A stretch of DNA of 64,000 bases from Spirochaetota bacterium (GTDB lineage: Bacteria; Spirochaetota; UBA4802; UBA5550), in the NCBI GenBank assembly GCA_017999915.1, contig JAGNKX010000007.1, positions 190,488 to 254,487 of the forward strand. The letters run 5' to 3'. Below, piece by piece: positions 31,707 through 41,535 of the stretch. Within the stretch, counting starts at the first letter, position 1. Each line of letters opens with the position of its first letter. The position numbers and the translations under genes are program-made. A model generated the notes under the pieces. It saw only the letters and a program-made list of their open reading frames with translations. It searched no databases and had not been told where the DNA came from.

Positions 31707-33344
31707 ATGAACAGAAAAAAATTGACTGACATGAATGAATGGAAGGCCCTGGAGAGCCATTATAAGGAGATCAGGGAAATCTCCCTGAAATCGCTCTTCG
31801 ACTCGGATGCCGGGAGGGCGGAAAAATTCACCATCATCGAAGATGATATCCTCTTTGATTACTCGAAACATCGCATTACCGGAAAGACTATTAACCTGCT
31901 TTTAGCCCTCGCCGAAGCCTGCGATCTGAAGGGTGAGATCGAGCGGATGTTCCGTGGCGAAGCAATTAATGCCACTGAGGACCGCGCCGTGCTCCATACG
32001 GCCCTGCGGAACCTGTCCGGAGCCCCCGTCATGGTCGACGGAAAGGACGTCATGCCTGGGATCAGGGCGGTACTGGATAAAATGAAGGATTTTTCAGAAC
32101 GTGTCCGTGACGGCAGGTGGAAGGGCTTTACCGGCAAGCCGATGAGGAACATCGTCAATATCGGCATCGGAGGCTCCGACCTGGGGCCCTCCATGGCTAC
32201 CGAGGCGTTGAGGTTTTATTCTCAGCGGGACCTCCGGTCGTATTTCGTATCAAATATTGACGGTACCCACATCATGGAGACCCTCCGCGCCTGTGACCCG
32301 GCCGAAACGCTCTTCATAGTCGCGTCCAAGACCTTCACCACCCAGGAGACCATGACCAACGCCGAAACCGCCAGGAAATGGATCGTGGAGCGATTATCAT
32401 CCGAAAAGGCGATCCCCCGTCATTTCGTGGCGCTGTCGACCAACGCAGCTGCCGTGTCCGACTTCGGCATCGACGCAGAGAACATGTTCGAGTTCTGGGA
32501 CTGGGTCGGGGGGCGTTATTCCCTGGCCTCGGCGATCGGCCTTTCCCTGATGATCGCCATCGGCCCAGAACACTTCATGTCGCTCCTGGGGGGCTTCCAT
32601 ACCGTGGATAATCATTTCAGGAGCGCGCCCTTCGAGCGGAACATCCCGGTCATCATGGCCCTGCTGGGAATATGGTACGGCAACTTCTTCGGAGCGGAGA
32701 CCCTCGCGGTTTTGCCCTATGATCAGTACCTTCACAGGTTTCCCGCGTATCTTCAGCAGGCTGACATGGAATCGAACGGGAAGAGCGTCGACCGCGAGGG
32801 GAGAAGGGTGGATTACATGACCGGCCCGGTCATATGGGGAGAACCGGGCACCAACGGCCAGCACGCTTTTTACCAGCTGATCCACCAGGGAACCAGGCTT
32901 GCGCCGGCCGACTTCATAGGTTTCGCCCGGCCGCTCCATGAAGCCGGCGACCATCACCGGAAGCTCGTGGCCAACCTGTTCGCTCAGACCGAGGCCCTGG
33001 CCTTCGGCAAGACGGCGGGGGATCTGCGGGGAGAGGGCGTCACGGAGGCCCTTATACCGTACCGCACCTTTGAAGGAAACCGGCCGACCAGCACCATCAT
33101 GGCTGAACGGCTGACCCCCTCGGCGCTCGGGAAGCTCATCGCCCTGTACGAGCACAAGATTTTCGTCCAGGGCGTCATTTGGGACATCTACTCTTTCGAC
33201 CAGTGGGGCGTCGAGCTCGGCAAGGCGCTGGCGAAGAATATCCTGCCGGAGCTGGCTACGGGGTATGCGGGCGAATTGCGTCATGACGGCTCCACGAACG
33301 CTCTCATACGCTATTACAGGAACAAGCAGCCCGATGGACAGTAA
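31707..33344 (+). CDS. pgi: Glucose-6-phosphate isomerase
   Basis: A 545-residue phosphoglucose isomerase interconverting glucose-6-phosphate and fructose-6-phosphate. Seen: [30 protein letters not shown], the PROSITE-type [16 protein letters not shown], the catalytic Glu region, PEPT-like [20 protein letters not shown] with the catalytic His, and [10 protein letters not shown] at the C-terminus. GAGAG precedes the ATG at 31707. The length and motifs are those of the long bacterial/eukaryotic type. The following phosphatase gene starts inside its last codons. Confidence 0.98.
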   Translation: MNRKKLTDMNEWKALESHYKEIREISLKSLFDSDAGRAEKFTIIEDDILFDYSKHRITGKTINLLLALAEACDLKGEIERMFRGEAINATEDRAVLHTALRNLSGAPVMVDGKDVMPGIRAVLDKMKDFSERVRDGRWKGFTGKPMRNIVNIGIGGSDLGPSMATEALRFYSQRDLRSYFVSNIDGTHIMETLRACDPAETLFIVASKTFTTQETMTNAETARKWIVERLSSEKAIPRHFVALSTNAAAVSDFGIDAENMFEFWDWVGGRYSLASAIGLSLMIAIGPEHFMSLLGGFHTVDNHFRSAPFERNIPVIMALLGIWYGNFFGAETLAVLPYDQYLHRFPAYLQQADMESNGKSVDREGRRVDYMTGPVIWGEPGTNGQHAFYQLIHQGTRLAPADFIGFARPLHEAGDHHRKLVANLFAQTEALAFGKTAGDLRGEGVTEALIPYRTFEGNRPTSTIMAERLTPSALGKLIALYEHKIFVQGVIWDIYSFDQWGVELGKALAKNILPELATGYAGELRHDGSTNALIRYYRNKQPDGQ

Positions 33345-34272
33345 CGTACCCGGCGACATTGACGAGTTGCGGAACCTATCCGAGGATGATCGGGAGAAGC
33401 TGCGGCAGTTCAATTTGATCAGCGCCGAGGCCAACTTGATCCGTGAAAGGGACAAGATCCTCATACGGGGACTTTTCAGGAATTTCTACAACAAGAAGCT
33501 CAATGTCGGGATCGGGTTCCAGCGCGCCTACGGGGCGGTCCTCTCGGGCGATTATTTCGACCTCATCTACCTGCCTGACGGCAACTACCTGTTCATCTTT
33601 GCCGACATGAGCGGCCACGGGCTCCCTGCCTATACCACCCTGGTGAGATTCAGGTCGGCCATAACCATGTCGATCACCGACGCCAGGAAGATATACGAAC
33701 ATTCAGGGTCGGTGGACAAGGATTTCTTCGTGAAAAACGTCACCACCAAGTTCACGGACATCATGGAGGAATCCAATTCCCACGATTTTGCGTGCGTCCT
33801 CTTTACCTTCATATCCAACGAGGAAGACAAATTTCATCTCACGTTCTACAACCGGAGCATGCTTTTCCCCATCATAGTACGGAAGTTTCAGAAGGACATA
33901 GTCGACGTCTATGACCTGAACAAGGAGGAAAAAGGGTGGATTCCCCTCAAGGGGAACCTTCTCAGCAGCGATGTGCGGCTCATCCTGGGGAATTCATACC
34001 TCGACTGCCCTTCATGCACCTTCACCCTCTACGAGGGGGATTCGATACTCTATTACAGCGACGGCATCATCGAGGCATACAACAGGGAGTTGCAGTCCGA
34101 GGAGTTCGGCGAAAATAGATTAATTGATATCCTCAAGGAAAATATCAATCTTATGCCGCAGCTCGCGGTCCATGAGCTGTTCGCCGCTGTCTACCAGTTC
34201 ATGGGACGCCCCGAGCTGCAGAAGGACGACATGACGGCGGTCCTGATCGGTTTTCCTCCGGTCCGCCAGTAA
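33334..34272 (+). CDS. SpoIIE/RsbU-type PP2C serine phosphatase
   Basis: A 312-residue protein starting [14 protein letters not shown] at 33334, overlapping pgi by 11 nt. A helical N-terminal part (about 1-60) precedes a complete PPM/SpoIIE catalytic domain: [34 protein letters not shown] and [10 protein letters not shown] supply the acidic metal-binding residues. Such phosphatases act on anti-sigma-factor antagonists of the STAS type or on phosphoproteins in partner-switching pathways. No STAS or anti-sigma gene is adjacent. There is no membrane segment, so input comes through the N-terminal part or a partner. Confidence 0.92.
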   Translation: MDSNVPGDIDELRNLSEDDREKLRQFNLISAEANLIRERDKILIRGLFRNFYNKKLNVGIGFQRAYGAVLSGDYFDLIYLPDGNYLFIFADMSGHGLPAYTTLVRFRSAITMSITDARKIYEHSGSVDKDFFVKNVTTKFTDIMEESNSHDFACVLFTFISNEEDKFHLTFYNRSMLFPIIVRKFQKDIVDVYDLNKEEKGWIPLKGNLLSSDVRLILGNSYLDCPSCTFTLYEGDSILYYSDGIIEAYNRELQSEEFGENRLIDILKENINLMPQLAVHELFAAVYQFMGRPELQKDDMTAVLIGFPPVRQ

Positions 34273-34332
34273 AAATGTTGACACTGAATTCCTTCCTCAT
34301 ACCGTGTGTGCAAATCGCGGAGGTGTTGCGCA

Positions 34333-35685
34333 ATGCAAGACATTCTTAAAAAAATAGAAAAACTTACCATACTGAATGATTATCTCACACCTCAGATTAT
34401 CAAGGATAAGGATGTCAAGCTCGGCCTCAGGAACCCTGACGGAACGGGTGTCGTGGTCGGCATAACCACCAAGGGGCGGGTTGACGGATACCGGAAGGTG
34501 CAGCCGGGCGGCGACAAAAAGAGCTATGAAGTCAAGGCGATCCCCGGGAAGCTTTTCTACTGCGGATATGATGTCGAGAAGATAGTCAAGACGATGGAAA
34601 AGACAAAGCGCTTCGGCTACGAGGAAGTGGCATACCTTCTCCTGGCCGGGGAATTGCCGAATGCGGCCGATCTGAAAAAATTCACCGAGGAGCTGGGCAG
34701 GCGCAGGACCCTTTCAAAGGTGGAGCGGCAGATCATCATGGGAGAGGTGCAGAACGACAACCAGATGTACGCCCTGCACAGCGTTCTCTCGCACCTGGGC
34801 CGCTGCGACGAGGAGGCGGATTCCACCGATATCCCCAACGTGTGCCGGCAGAGCATCAACCTGATAGCAAAGTTCCCCACCATAGTCGCGTCAAATTATA
34901 ATGTGCTGCGGTACAGCAAGGGCTTTGACCTGAAGATCCTGCGTCCCAAGCCGGAGTATTCCATAGCCCAGAACTTTCTTTATCTTCTCCTCGGCGAAAA
35001 ACCCGATGACGAGGACGCCCATATCTTCGATATCGCCCTGATCCTCCACGCCGAGCATGGAGGCGGTAATAATTCCACCTTCACGGTGCGGTCCGTATCG
35101 TCCAGCGGCGCCAATACCTACATGGCTATCGCCGCCGGTATCGCGTCCCTGTCGGGCCACCTCCACGGGGGCGCCAACGAATCGGTCAAGCTGATGATGA
35201 AAGACCTGAAAAAATCCATAAGAGACTGGCAAAGCGAGAGGGAGATCAAGGCCTATCTGACGAAGATCCTGGATAAGAAGGCCGGGGACCGGTCCGGAAA
35301 GATATACGGGTTCGGGCACGCGGTGTATACCATTTCCGATCCGCGGGCCCTCATCCTCAAGGAATACGCCAGGGAGATGGCGATGAAGCGGGACTACCAT
35401 GACGAGTATCTCCTGTATGAAAGCGTGGAGAGAATCGCGTCGTCGCTGCTGAACAGCAGGGGCAAGAAAGTCGTCAGCGCCAATGTCGATTATTATTCAG
35501 GATTCGTATACGAGATGCTGGGAATCCCCATGGAGCTCTACACGCCGATATTCGCCATGGCCAGGGTCGTCGGGTGGTGCGCCCACCGCATAGAGCAGAT
35601 CATGCAGGGTAAAATCCTCCGGCCCGCATATATGCAGGTCTACACTGACGAGAAGAAATACAGGGACCTTAAGGCCCGGAAGTAG
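34333..35685 (+). CDS. Citrate/2-methylcitrate synthase
   Basis: A 450-residue citrate synthase-fold enzyme condensing acetyl-CoA (or propionyl-CoA) with oxaloacetate. Seen: the first catalytic His region HAEHGGGNNSTFTVRSV, HLHGGANESV, the second catalytic His in GFGHAVYTISDPRA, and the C-terminal IFAMARVVGWCAHRIEQI with the arginine. GGAGGTGT lies about 11 nt before the ATG at 34333. The N-terminal 60 residues are longer than in the E. coli enzyme and similar to those of a large anaerobe-type clade. Substrate preference cannot be read from sequence. Confidence 0.94.
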   Translation: MQDILKKIEKLTILNDYLTPQIIKDKDVKLGLRNPDGTGVVVGITTKGRVDGYRKVQPGGDKKSYEVKAIPGKLFYCGYDVEKIVKTMEKTKRFGYEEVAYLLLAGELPNAADLKKFTEELGRRRTLSKVERQIIMGEVQNDNQMYALHSVLSHLGRCDEEADSTDIPNVCRQSINLIAKFPTIVASNYNVLRYSKGFDLKILRPKPEYSIAQNFLYLLLGEKPDDEDAHIFDIALILHAEHGGGNNSTFTVRSVSSSGANTYMAIAAGIASLSGHLHGGANESVKLMMKDLKKSIRDWQSEREIKAYLTKILDKKAGDRSGKIYGFGHAVYTISDPRALILKEYAREMAMKRDYHDEYLLYESVERIASSLLNSRGKKVVSANVDYYSGFVYEMLGIPMELYTPIFAMARVVGWCAHRIEQIMQGKILRPAYMQVYTDEKKYRDLKARK

Positions 35686-35733
35686 GGATTCCCGGCTCCG
35701 GGCGGTCTGTTATTTCGCGGGGACATCCCTAAT

Positions 35734-37764
35734 CTATTTCTTCAGTATCCGCCGGAAGTATTCTTCTTTATAACTTCTCGCCTTAAGCACGAAGGCGCGG
35801 TACCGTTTCGTGATATCGTCATGCCGCGCGGCGATGTTGTTTAATTCTTCTGGATCCTTTCGTATATCGTACAGCTCCTCGATGCCGTCCACGGTTCTCC
35901 GTATATATTTCCAATGCTGGTCGACGACTCCCATGAAATCATCCTTCCATGAGGTGTGAAGAAGGGCCAGCTGCTCCCTGTGCCCCGAGAGTATGGATAT
36001 GCCCTCCTGCTCCGGCGACCGGGCCATGCCGAGGATGTCAAGGATGGTCGGGAGTATGTCGATGTGCCTGGTGATGCCGTCGAAATATTCCGGCGACGGG
36101 AATATCTTTTTATTGTAAATCAGGAAAGGCACGTGCACGTTCTCGTTATAGATGAACAGCGGGTGGTTGTAATTCATGCGGTGCTGGTAAAAGGCCTCAC
36201 CGTGATCGGCAAAGAGGAAGAGGAGGGTGTTGTCCATCAGGTTGTGCCGCTCCATCTCGTCGACGAGCATTCCCAGTGAAACGTCCGAGTAGTAGAGCGA
36301 ATTGAGGTAATTACACCAGTTCCGCTTCCGGTAATCCTGTTCACCGCCGCCGTTCGCGGCTATCCTGAATTCCTCGCCGGGGATCGCGTAGGGATGATGG
36401 GGGTTAACCGGCAGCAGCACCAGCAGGCCGGGACGGCCGGTGTCGCGGCTCAGATATTCGATCGCCGGTTTGACCATCGCCCGTTCGTCGATTCCCCATC
36501 CCACCTGCCTGTTGTAGGGCGGGATCCGGGCCAGGTCATTGTATTCCAGGATCGTGTCGAATTTCCTGTTCTGCAAAAATCGCTTCTGGCCGGCGTACCC
36601 GAGGCCGCCGGTGTGTATGAGACAGGTGCGGTAATTGCGCCTCTTTAGGAGCTCGGGAAGCGTCTGGAGCCCGATATCGGGGTATTTCTGTATCACCATG
36701 TCCTTGGAATTAAGGTCATAGGCTGATGTGAGAACGGACATCAGGGCATTGGCTGACAGGGGATAGTTCGCGTAATGGTTGCGGAGGTTGAGGCTGTTCT
36801 TTTCCAGGCGGCGCCAGGTGCCGAGGACCGGGCGGCCGTTAATCTCGATGTCATAATACCTGCGCGGCGTGGATTCAAAAAAGTAGAGTATGATGTTGTA
36901 TTTCCTGCCCCTGGGGATTATGCTTTGCCTGTCGTAATACCTGTCCGTGACAAGGGAATCCGTATTGAGTCCGAAGGCGAAGGTCGCATTGTTCTTTCCC
37001 GGCGTCGCTTCCCGCCCGCCGGCCGTGTCAGGGGCTTCCGTGATCAGGTTGTACACCGGGTTCATTGATAATTCTCTGAGCAGCGAGAGGCGCCGCGCGC
37101 TCTCCTGGCCGTTCCGTGAACCCTCTGAACCTCCCGGCGCGTCGGTGAAGAGGGCGATGACAAGGCATGAAAGCGCTATGGCCGGGACGGCCAGTCGCAG
37201 TGCCCTGAAGAGGAACAGGTCGGAATTGAACTGGATGAAGTCCTGCAGGTCGGTCTTTTCCTCCCACCGGTAAAGGGCGATATTCATGGCGATCATGCCT
37301 GCCGACAGGAGAAGGAAGAGGATGTAGAATTCCGCGGAGAATTCCGCCAGGGCTGAATCCAGCATGTTGCCGAGGCCGGTGAAATGCTCTTTCCCGGCGA
37401 AGTTCTTCTGGAATGTCGTTTCATAGACCCTGAAGAATTCCATGCTGAAAAGCAGGAAAAAGATGAAAATGACCGAATAAACGGTCAGCAGGCAGTATCG
37501 CAGCTTCCTGAAATATGCCGTAATGTATAAAAGGAAAGCGAGGAAAGACAGGGAAAAGCAGAGGGCGGCGCTGTCATAATGCAATGACGATGATAGATAA
37601 GCGCCAAACCCGCCGAGTTTTATATCCGGGTGGATTGACAGGATGTACCGGTAGATCCTGGACCGGTAGAACAGGTACAGCACCATGGCAATGATGCCAT
37701 GGGCAAGTATCAGGTGCGAAACGGCATTGTAGCGGATCTCAATTGTTTTCCAGAGGTTTTTCAT
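35734..37764 (-). CDS. LtaS/sulfatase-family membrane phosphotransferase
   Basis: A 676-residue protein with five N-terminal membrane helices (about residues 15-210) and a large extracytoplasmic alkaline-phosphatase-superfamily domain (about 290-650). Metal-site strands are NIILYFFESTPRRYY, LFLFADHGEAFYQH and MNYNHPLFIYNENVHVPFLI. The nucleophile is probably the serine in HYANYPLSANALMS, by position. The fold matches LTA synthase and phosphoglycerol/phosphoethanolamine transferases, which decorate glycans or lipids at the membrane surface. It is last in a four-gene minus-strand set with two methyltransferases and an ATP-grasp ligase, suggesting that the set modifies a surface glycan. Start 37764 is used; a TTG at 37770 is an alternative. 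Confidence 0.87.
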   Translation of the reverse strand: MKNLWKTIEIRYNAVSHLILAHGIIAMVLYLFYRSRIYRYILSIHPDIKLGGFGAYLSSSLHYDSAALCFSLSFLAFLLYITAYFRKLRYCLLTVYSVIFIFFLLFSMEFFRVYETTFQKNFAGKEHFTGLGNMLDSALAEFSAEFYILFLLLSAGMIAMNIALYRWEEKTDLQDFIQFNSDLFLFRALRLAVPAIALSCLVIALFTDAPGGSEGSRNGQESARRLSLLRELSMNPVYNLITEAPDTAGGREATPGKNNATFAFGLNTDSLVTDRYYDRQSIIPRGRKYNIILYFFESTPRRYYDIEINGRPVLGTWRRLEKNSLNLRNHYANYPLSANALMSVLTSAYDLNSKDMVIQKYPDIGLQTLPELLKRRNYRTCLIHTGGLGYAGQKRFLQNRKFDTILEYNDLARIPPYNRQVGWGIDERAMVKPAIEYLSRDTGRPGLLVLLPVNPHHPYAIPGEEFRIAANGGGEQDYRKRNWCNYLNSLYYSDVSLGMLVDEMERHNLMDNTLLFLFADHGEAFYQHRMNYNHPLFIYNENVHVPFLIYNKKIFPSPEYFDGITRHIDILPTILDILGMARSPEQEGISILSGHREQLALLHTSWKDDFMGVVDQHWKYIRRTVDGIEELYDIRKDPEELNNIAARHDDITKRYRAFVLKARSYKEEYFRRILKK

Positions 37765-37905
37765 AATCAATCATCGGCATAGAAAATCATGCGCAGCGGC
37801 GCAAGGCGCGCATCCATGTATAAAAAGATTAGATGTAGTGCCGGGTCAAGCATTTTGCAAATTGAAAAAGTAGATGGTTGTTTTATATTTTTTTTCCGGC
37901 GTTTT

Positions 37906-38787
37906 TTACTTGAACGCGTACACTACCATGGAGCTGGTGGCTGCACAATCGCGGAAGTGAATTTTGCTGATGAAATGGTACGCCGCTATCCGGACCCAGC
38001 AGCGGTAATCCCAGGGCGACGTGAAGGTATACCGGGATTTCTTAAGCTTTGGCAGAAGGCCGAATTCAACGGGATAAAATACTTTTATGCGGCTGAAGCC
38101 GGCCCTGGTCAGGGCGCCGGCCAGGTTGCTTTTGCTGAAATAGGAGAGGTGACCCGGCATGAAATAGGCATAATCGCTCCCCTGCATTTTCGCCTGGAGG
38201 CCGGCCATGTTGGCGGTTTGAATAAGGAGGACTCCGTCTTTCCGAAGAAGGCGGTGGCACTCCCGGATGGCAAAGAGGGGGTCCGGCAGGTGCTCGATGA
38301 GCTCTATCATGGTTATTGCCGAGAAAAAATCATACTTGAAGGGGTGGTCAGCCAGTGTGCCGATATGGATGGCGTCGCCCAGCAGTGACCGGGAATGCCC
38401 CCCCGCGTAGGGGGAAAGTTCGATCCCGTGAGGGGCAAAGTGGGGGGCGGCGGCCTTGAGGAGCCCTCCAAATGAGGAACCCACATCGAGAAGGTTCCCC
38501 CCGGGTACATGGCGGCGAAGCACCTTGATCCGCTTGTTCCAGACATAGGCAGAGAATCGTTCAGCCTCGCGCTCGTCGTAATAGGAGTATTCCGCCTTTC
38601 CGGTGTAATAATCCTCGCCATATAAAGCGCGCACAGCACTGTCGTTGAGGCGCGGATTCATGAACATGAATCCGCATGATCCGCAACGGTCCACGGTAAA
38701 GGCGGGCCTGTAACGCTCGATCCGGAAGCGCCGTTCTATGGCGCCGCTTTCGCAGAGGGGGCATTGCGTCACGGCCCCGTTGAACAT
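37906..38787 (-). CDS. SAM methyltransferase with N-terminal zinc ribbon
   Basis: A 293-residue protein. Residues 1-45 hold two CxxC pairs (CPLCESG and CGSCGFMFMNPR), a zinc ribbon typical of carbohydrate-acting methyltransferases. A class I methyltransferase core follows (GGNLLDVGSSFGGLLKAAAP, IELIEHLPDPLFAI, GVLLIQTAN). AGGAAA lies before the ATG at 38787. The open frame extends upstream across the preceding gene, but that part lacks conservation. It is 50 nt behind the other methyltransferase in the same direction. Confidence 0.86.
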   Translation of the reverse strand: MFNGAVTQCPLCESGAIERRFRIERYRPAFTVDRCGSCGFMFMNPRLNDSAVRALYGEDYYTGKAEYSYYDEREAERFSAYVWNKRIKVLRRHVPGGNLLDVGSSFGGLLKAAAPHFAPHGIELSPYAGGHSRSLLGDAIHIGTLADHPFKYDFFSAITMIELIEHLPDPLFAIRECHRLLRKDGVLLIQTANMAGLQAKMQGSDYAYFMPGHLSYFSKSNLAGALTRAGFSRIKVFYPVEFGLLPKLKKSRYTFTSPWDYRCWVRIAAYHFISKIHFRDCAATSSMVVYAFK

Positions 38788-38837
38788 GGCGTTTTCCTCA
38801 ATGACTTCCGCTGGGGGCGGGTCGGGGTGTTCCTGCC

Positions 38838-39479
38838 TCACTTGCGGGCCTCTATGACCCAGTGCGATATGAGGGACGTGATATCGCCCATGAGCGTCCG
38901 CTCCATGAGTCCGTAGGTATGGGCGCTGAATATGGAAAAGGCCACCTGAAGCTCTCCCTCGCCGTAAAACGAGGCGGTGGATCCGCTTATGTCGCTCAGG
39001 TCGGTGATCCACACGTTGTTGCCCAGGTGCTTGCCGCGCTTCAGGTATGTATCGCGCTCCGACCGGAGGGTGGCGAAGAGATACCCTCCGGATTTCAGGA
39101 TCCGCAGTATCTCCTCCAGCATTCCCATGAAATGGTACTTGTTGTTGTAATGAAGGGAGCCCCAGGCGATGACGATGTCGGCGCATTCATTTTTCAGTGG
39201 AAGGCGTTGATTGTCCCCCTGGATGAGGGCGCCGGGGGCCTGTTTCCCGGACAGCACAAGGGCATTGTAGCTCGTATCGATGCCGATGGCCTCGGGGATG
39301 CCCAGGTCGGCCAGGAGCCGGAGGTGCCTGCCGCTCCCGCATCCGAGATCGACCGCCGTAAGCCCGGCCGGTGATTCAAGGAGGGGGTTTTTCCTGAGGA
39401 GACGTACCAGGTTCTCATCCGGGTAGAGAAGCGCGGATTTACCGGCGGTGTAATGGCTTTCCCACGATGACGCTTCCAC
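38838..39479 (-). CDS. Class I SAM-dependent methyltransferase
   Basis: A 213-residue methyltransferase with the SAM loop LTAVDLGCGSGRHLRLLADL (about 39-58), the acidic IGIDTS, and IAWGSLHYNNKYHF plus ILRILKSGGYLFATLRSE. The GTG start at 39479 falls 2 nt after the ATP-grasp stop codon, indicating tight coupling. There is no membrane segment. Its short N-terminus (SWESHYTAGKSALLYPDENL) is seen in small-molecule methyltransferases of surface glycan clusters. Substrate unknown. Confidence 0.88.
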   Translation of the reverse strand: MEASSWESHYTAGKSALLYPDENLVRLLRKNPLLESPAGLTAVDLGCGSGRHLRLLADLGIPEAIGIDTSYNALVLSGKQAPGALIQGDNQRLPLKNECADIVIAWGSLHYNNKYHFMGMLEEILRILKSGGYLFATLRSERDTYLKRGKHLGNNVWITDLSDISGSTASFYGEGELQVAFSIFSAHTYGLMERTLMGDITSLISHWVIEARK

Positions 39480-39481
39480 GG

Positions 39482-40699
39482 TTACTTGATCCGGATGTTG
39501 AAATTCGATGACGCCTGTTCCGACAGGGCCAGGGCTTCTTCCCTGGTGGGCGCCGATACCACCACCACGCCTATGCGGTCAAGGTTGGTGACCGGGTCGT
39601 CGATGGGCGACCCAATTTCCTTGAAGATGCGGGAGAAAATGGTCCCGGACACGTTCCGCGGCCCCTCGGGGTTGCATGACGCCAGAATTCCCTTCTGGCC
39701 GGTTATATATCTGACGACAACGGCGTTTTTTCTTTTCTGGGCCTGAGGCGGCTTGAACCCGCGGCCTGTCATCGATTTTATGGCCTCGCCGATGAGGTTG
39801 TAATTGACGCTGGCCGGCACCAGCACGTCGGGAATGAATTCACCCCCGAATTCCGGGACCGCCTCGATGAGAAAGGGCTCTTCGTCCTTGTCGATGACTA
39901 TCTCCATGATAAGGGGAGACCGCGATATGGAGAACGCCTCGGCGACCTGCTGACCGATGGCCTCGATTTTTTTCCACAGGTGCAGGTGCTTCGATGGCGC
40001 GATGTGGAGCAGGTCGATGAAATAGGGCGGATATGACGTCTTCTTGTCGGTGATTTCCACAAGGTGATATCTGCCGTCGTGGATGATGCCTGCCACGATT
40101 ATTTCATCGCCGGTTATGAATTTTTCAAGGAGGTATTCTTCATCGCTGCGATAATGGGCCGCGCAGATCCTCTTCAGCTCCGCGCTGTCGGACGCCATCC
40201 GCACGTTCTTTTTCGCGTGACCGACGTTGGGCTTAATGATCACCGGGAAGCCGCCGGTATTGTTTTTATCCTGCTTGTGCCTGGCATTCTGCTGAATTGT
40301 GTACGGTGTCAGTATGTTATGCTCGACGAAATGGGACTTCATCTTCTTTTTATCGATGAAGCTGCCGCTGGCGGCGAAGGGAATGAAGGGTATCTTGAAT
40401 TTTTCCGTGAGAAAGCTCGTCGTTATGATCGCGGGACCGTATGATTTGGTCATGATGCCGTGGATATCGCCGTCCACCAGGAGCTCGATCAGCTTTTCGT
40501 AGATACTATCGTAGTTTTCGACGGATTCCTGGATTTTCAGGTCGCATTGATAAAAGCCAGGCGCATACACGCTGGCATCGACGCCGATAACATGAAATCC
40601 CTGTTTTTTCGCCTCATTGATAAGGGGTATCTGGTTTAAGCCGGAACCGATGGAGACAAAGTAGCTTACTTGCTGTGATTTTCTTTTGCCGAAAAGCAT
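39482..40699 (-). CDS. ATP-grasp ligase
   Basis: A 405-residue ATP-grasp enzyme of the PurK/CarB-like type. The N-terminal Rossmann-like domain (about 10-115, VSIGSGLNQIPLINEAKKQG) is followed by the ATP-binding lysine in FPVIIKPNVGHAKKNV, a central LLEKFITGDEIIVAGII, and the metal-binding FLIEAVPEFGGEFIPDVLV. ATP-grasp ligases couple ATP to carboxylate-amine (or thiol) bond formation via an acyl phosphate. First gene in a compact minus-strand set with two methyltransferases and an LtaS-like transferase. The acyl substrate and nucleophile are unknown; amino-acid attachment to a sugar is one possibility. Confidence 0.86.
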   Translation of the reverse strand: MLFGKRKSQQVSYFVSIGSGLNQIPLINEAKKQGFHVIGVDASVYAPGFYQCDLKIQESVENYDSIYEKLIELLVDGDIHGIMTKSYGPAIITTSFLTEKFKIPFIPFAASGSFIDKKKMKSHFVEHNILTPYTIQQNARHKQDKNNTGGFPVIIKPNVGHAKKNVRMASDSAELKRICAAHYRSDEEYLLEKFITGDEIIVAGIIHDGRYHLVEITDKKTSYPPYFIDLLHIAPSKHLHLWKKIEAIGQQVAEAFSISRSPLIMEIVIDKDEEPFLIEAVPEFGGEFIPDVLVPASVNYNLIGEAIKSMTGRGFKPPQAQKRKNAVVVRYITGQKGILASCNPEGPRNVSGTIFSRIFKEIGSPIDDPVTNLDRIGVVVVSAPTREEALALSEQASSNFNIRIK

Positions 40700-41535
40700 G
40701 GAATATTTTTGAATGCTTTTAAGATACCGTCAACAAGATTATCTTTTAACAGCTGCAATAATATTCAAATCCGGAACACGGGGACCGCCTGACCAGGTGG
40801 TTTGGTATGTACAGGGGCGCCGGTCTTCTTTTTTCTATTCGTATTTTTTCTCCAATGTGAGGTAATGTTATACCATGGCTGTCACGGCTGCGGTGACCTG
40901 GCGATTCAACCGGCGGTGATCCCTGAGTTGATGAATGATGTCGTAACTTTTTCTTCTTTATAATCCTAATAGTATTGTAATATTTTAGTAAATTAAAAAA
41001 TATGGCAAAGAAATATTGGAGTTGTTGCATAACTTGTATAAAATTATTCAATTTGAGACAGTAGACGATGTCGGCGGTGGTGAATTTTATTGATTATTAA
41101 GTGCTGTAAAATGCACATTAATTTCATTGGTATTGAAAAAAATATACACTATTTAACATTTGCTAAATTATGGCTTGCATCAAGGTTTGTATAATGATAT
41201 ATTAGACATGACGCAAAATTATGTTTTGGTTCGAAGGAAGACCTCCGAGGGGGGCATTTAAGGGCTCTGTCCCATAGCCTCGGCAAAATGGTTTAGAATC
41301 GAAAAAAATCAATTTAGGAATAATATGCCGGGAATTGGTAAAAAAATCATTTTGGTTAACTGTATTACCAGATAATTTAGTATATTAAAATTGTGCTGAA
41401 CGTAAAGATTTTATAAAGGAGCTTTTCATACCGGTAATCGCTTATAATGATGATGCCTTGTAATATGCCGGGAATCATGCAAGGACGGCGATCAGAACGA
41501 CCGGTGTTAAGCGTGCAGGTGAGAAATAGTATAAT
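40700..41535. other. AT-rich non-coding interval upstream of mcsA (836 bp)
   Basis: Divergent region between the ATP-grasp gene and mcsA. No convincing gene. It contains a hairpin closed by CCGAGG/CCTCGG (41245-41283) and a 15-bp direct repeat TAATATGCCGGGAAT at 41321-41335 and 41461-41475. Short open frames on either strand lack ribosome binding sites. Confidence 0.6.
41321..41475. promoter_or_regulatory. Direct repeat TAATATGCCGGGAAT upstream of mcsA
   Basis: Two exact 15-mers, at 41321-41335 and 41461-41475, 140 bp apart in the same orientation, ending 60 bp before the mcsA start codon. The spacing and placement suggest a regulator site. Heptad repeats of the CtsR type were not found. Confidence 0.45.

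Noticed and set aside
38788-39186. Upstream extension of the zinc-ribbon methyltransferase
   Set aside because: It overlaps the preceding methyltransferase in another frame, reads as low-complexity sequence, and a good ribosome binding site precedes 38787.
41245-41300. Insertion-sequence end (GGGCTCTGTCCCA-like)
   Set aside because: A single short match with no transposase or second end in reach.
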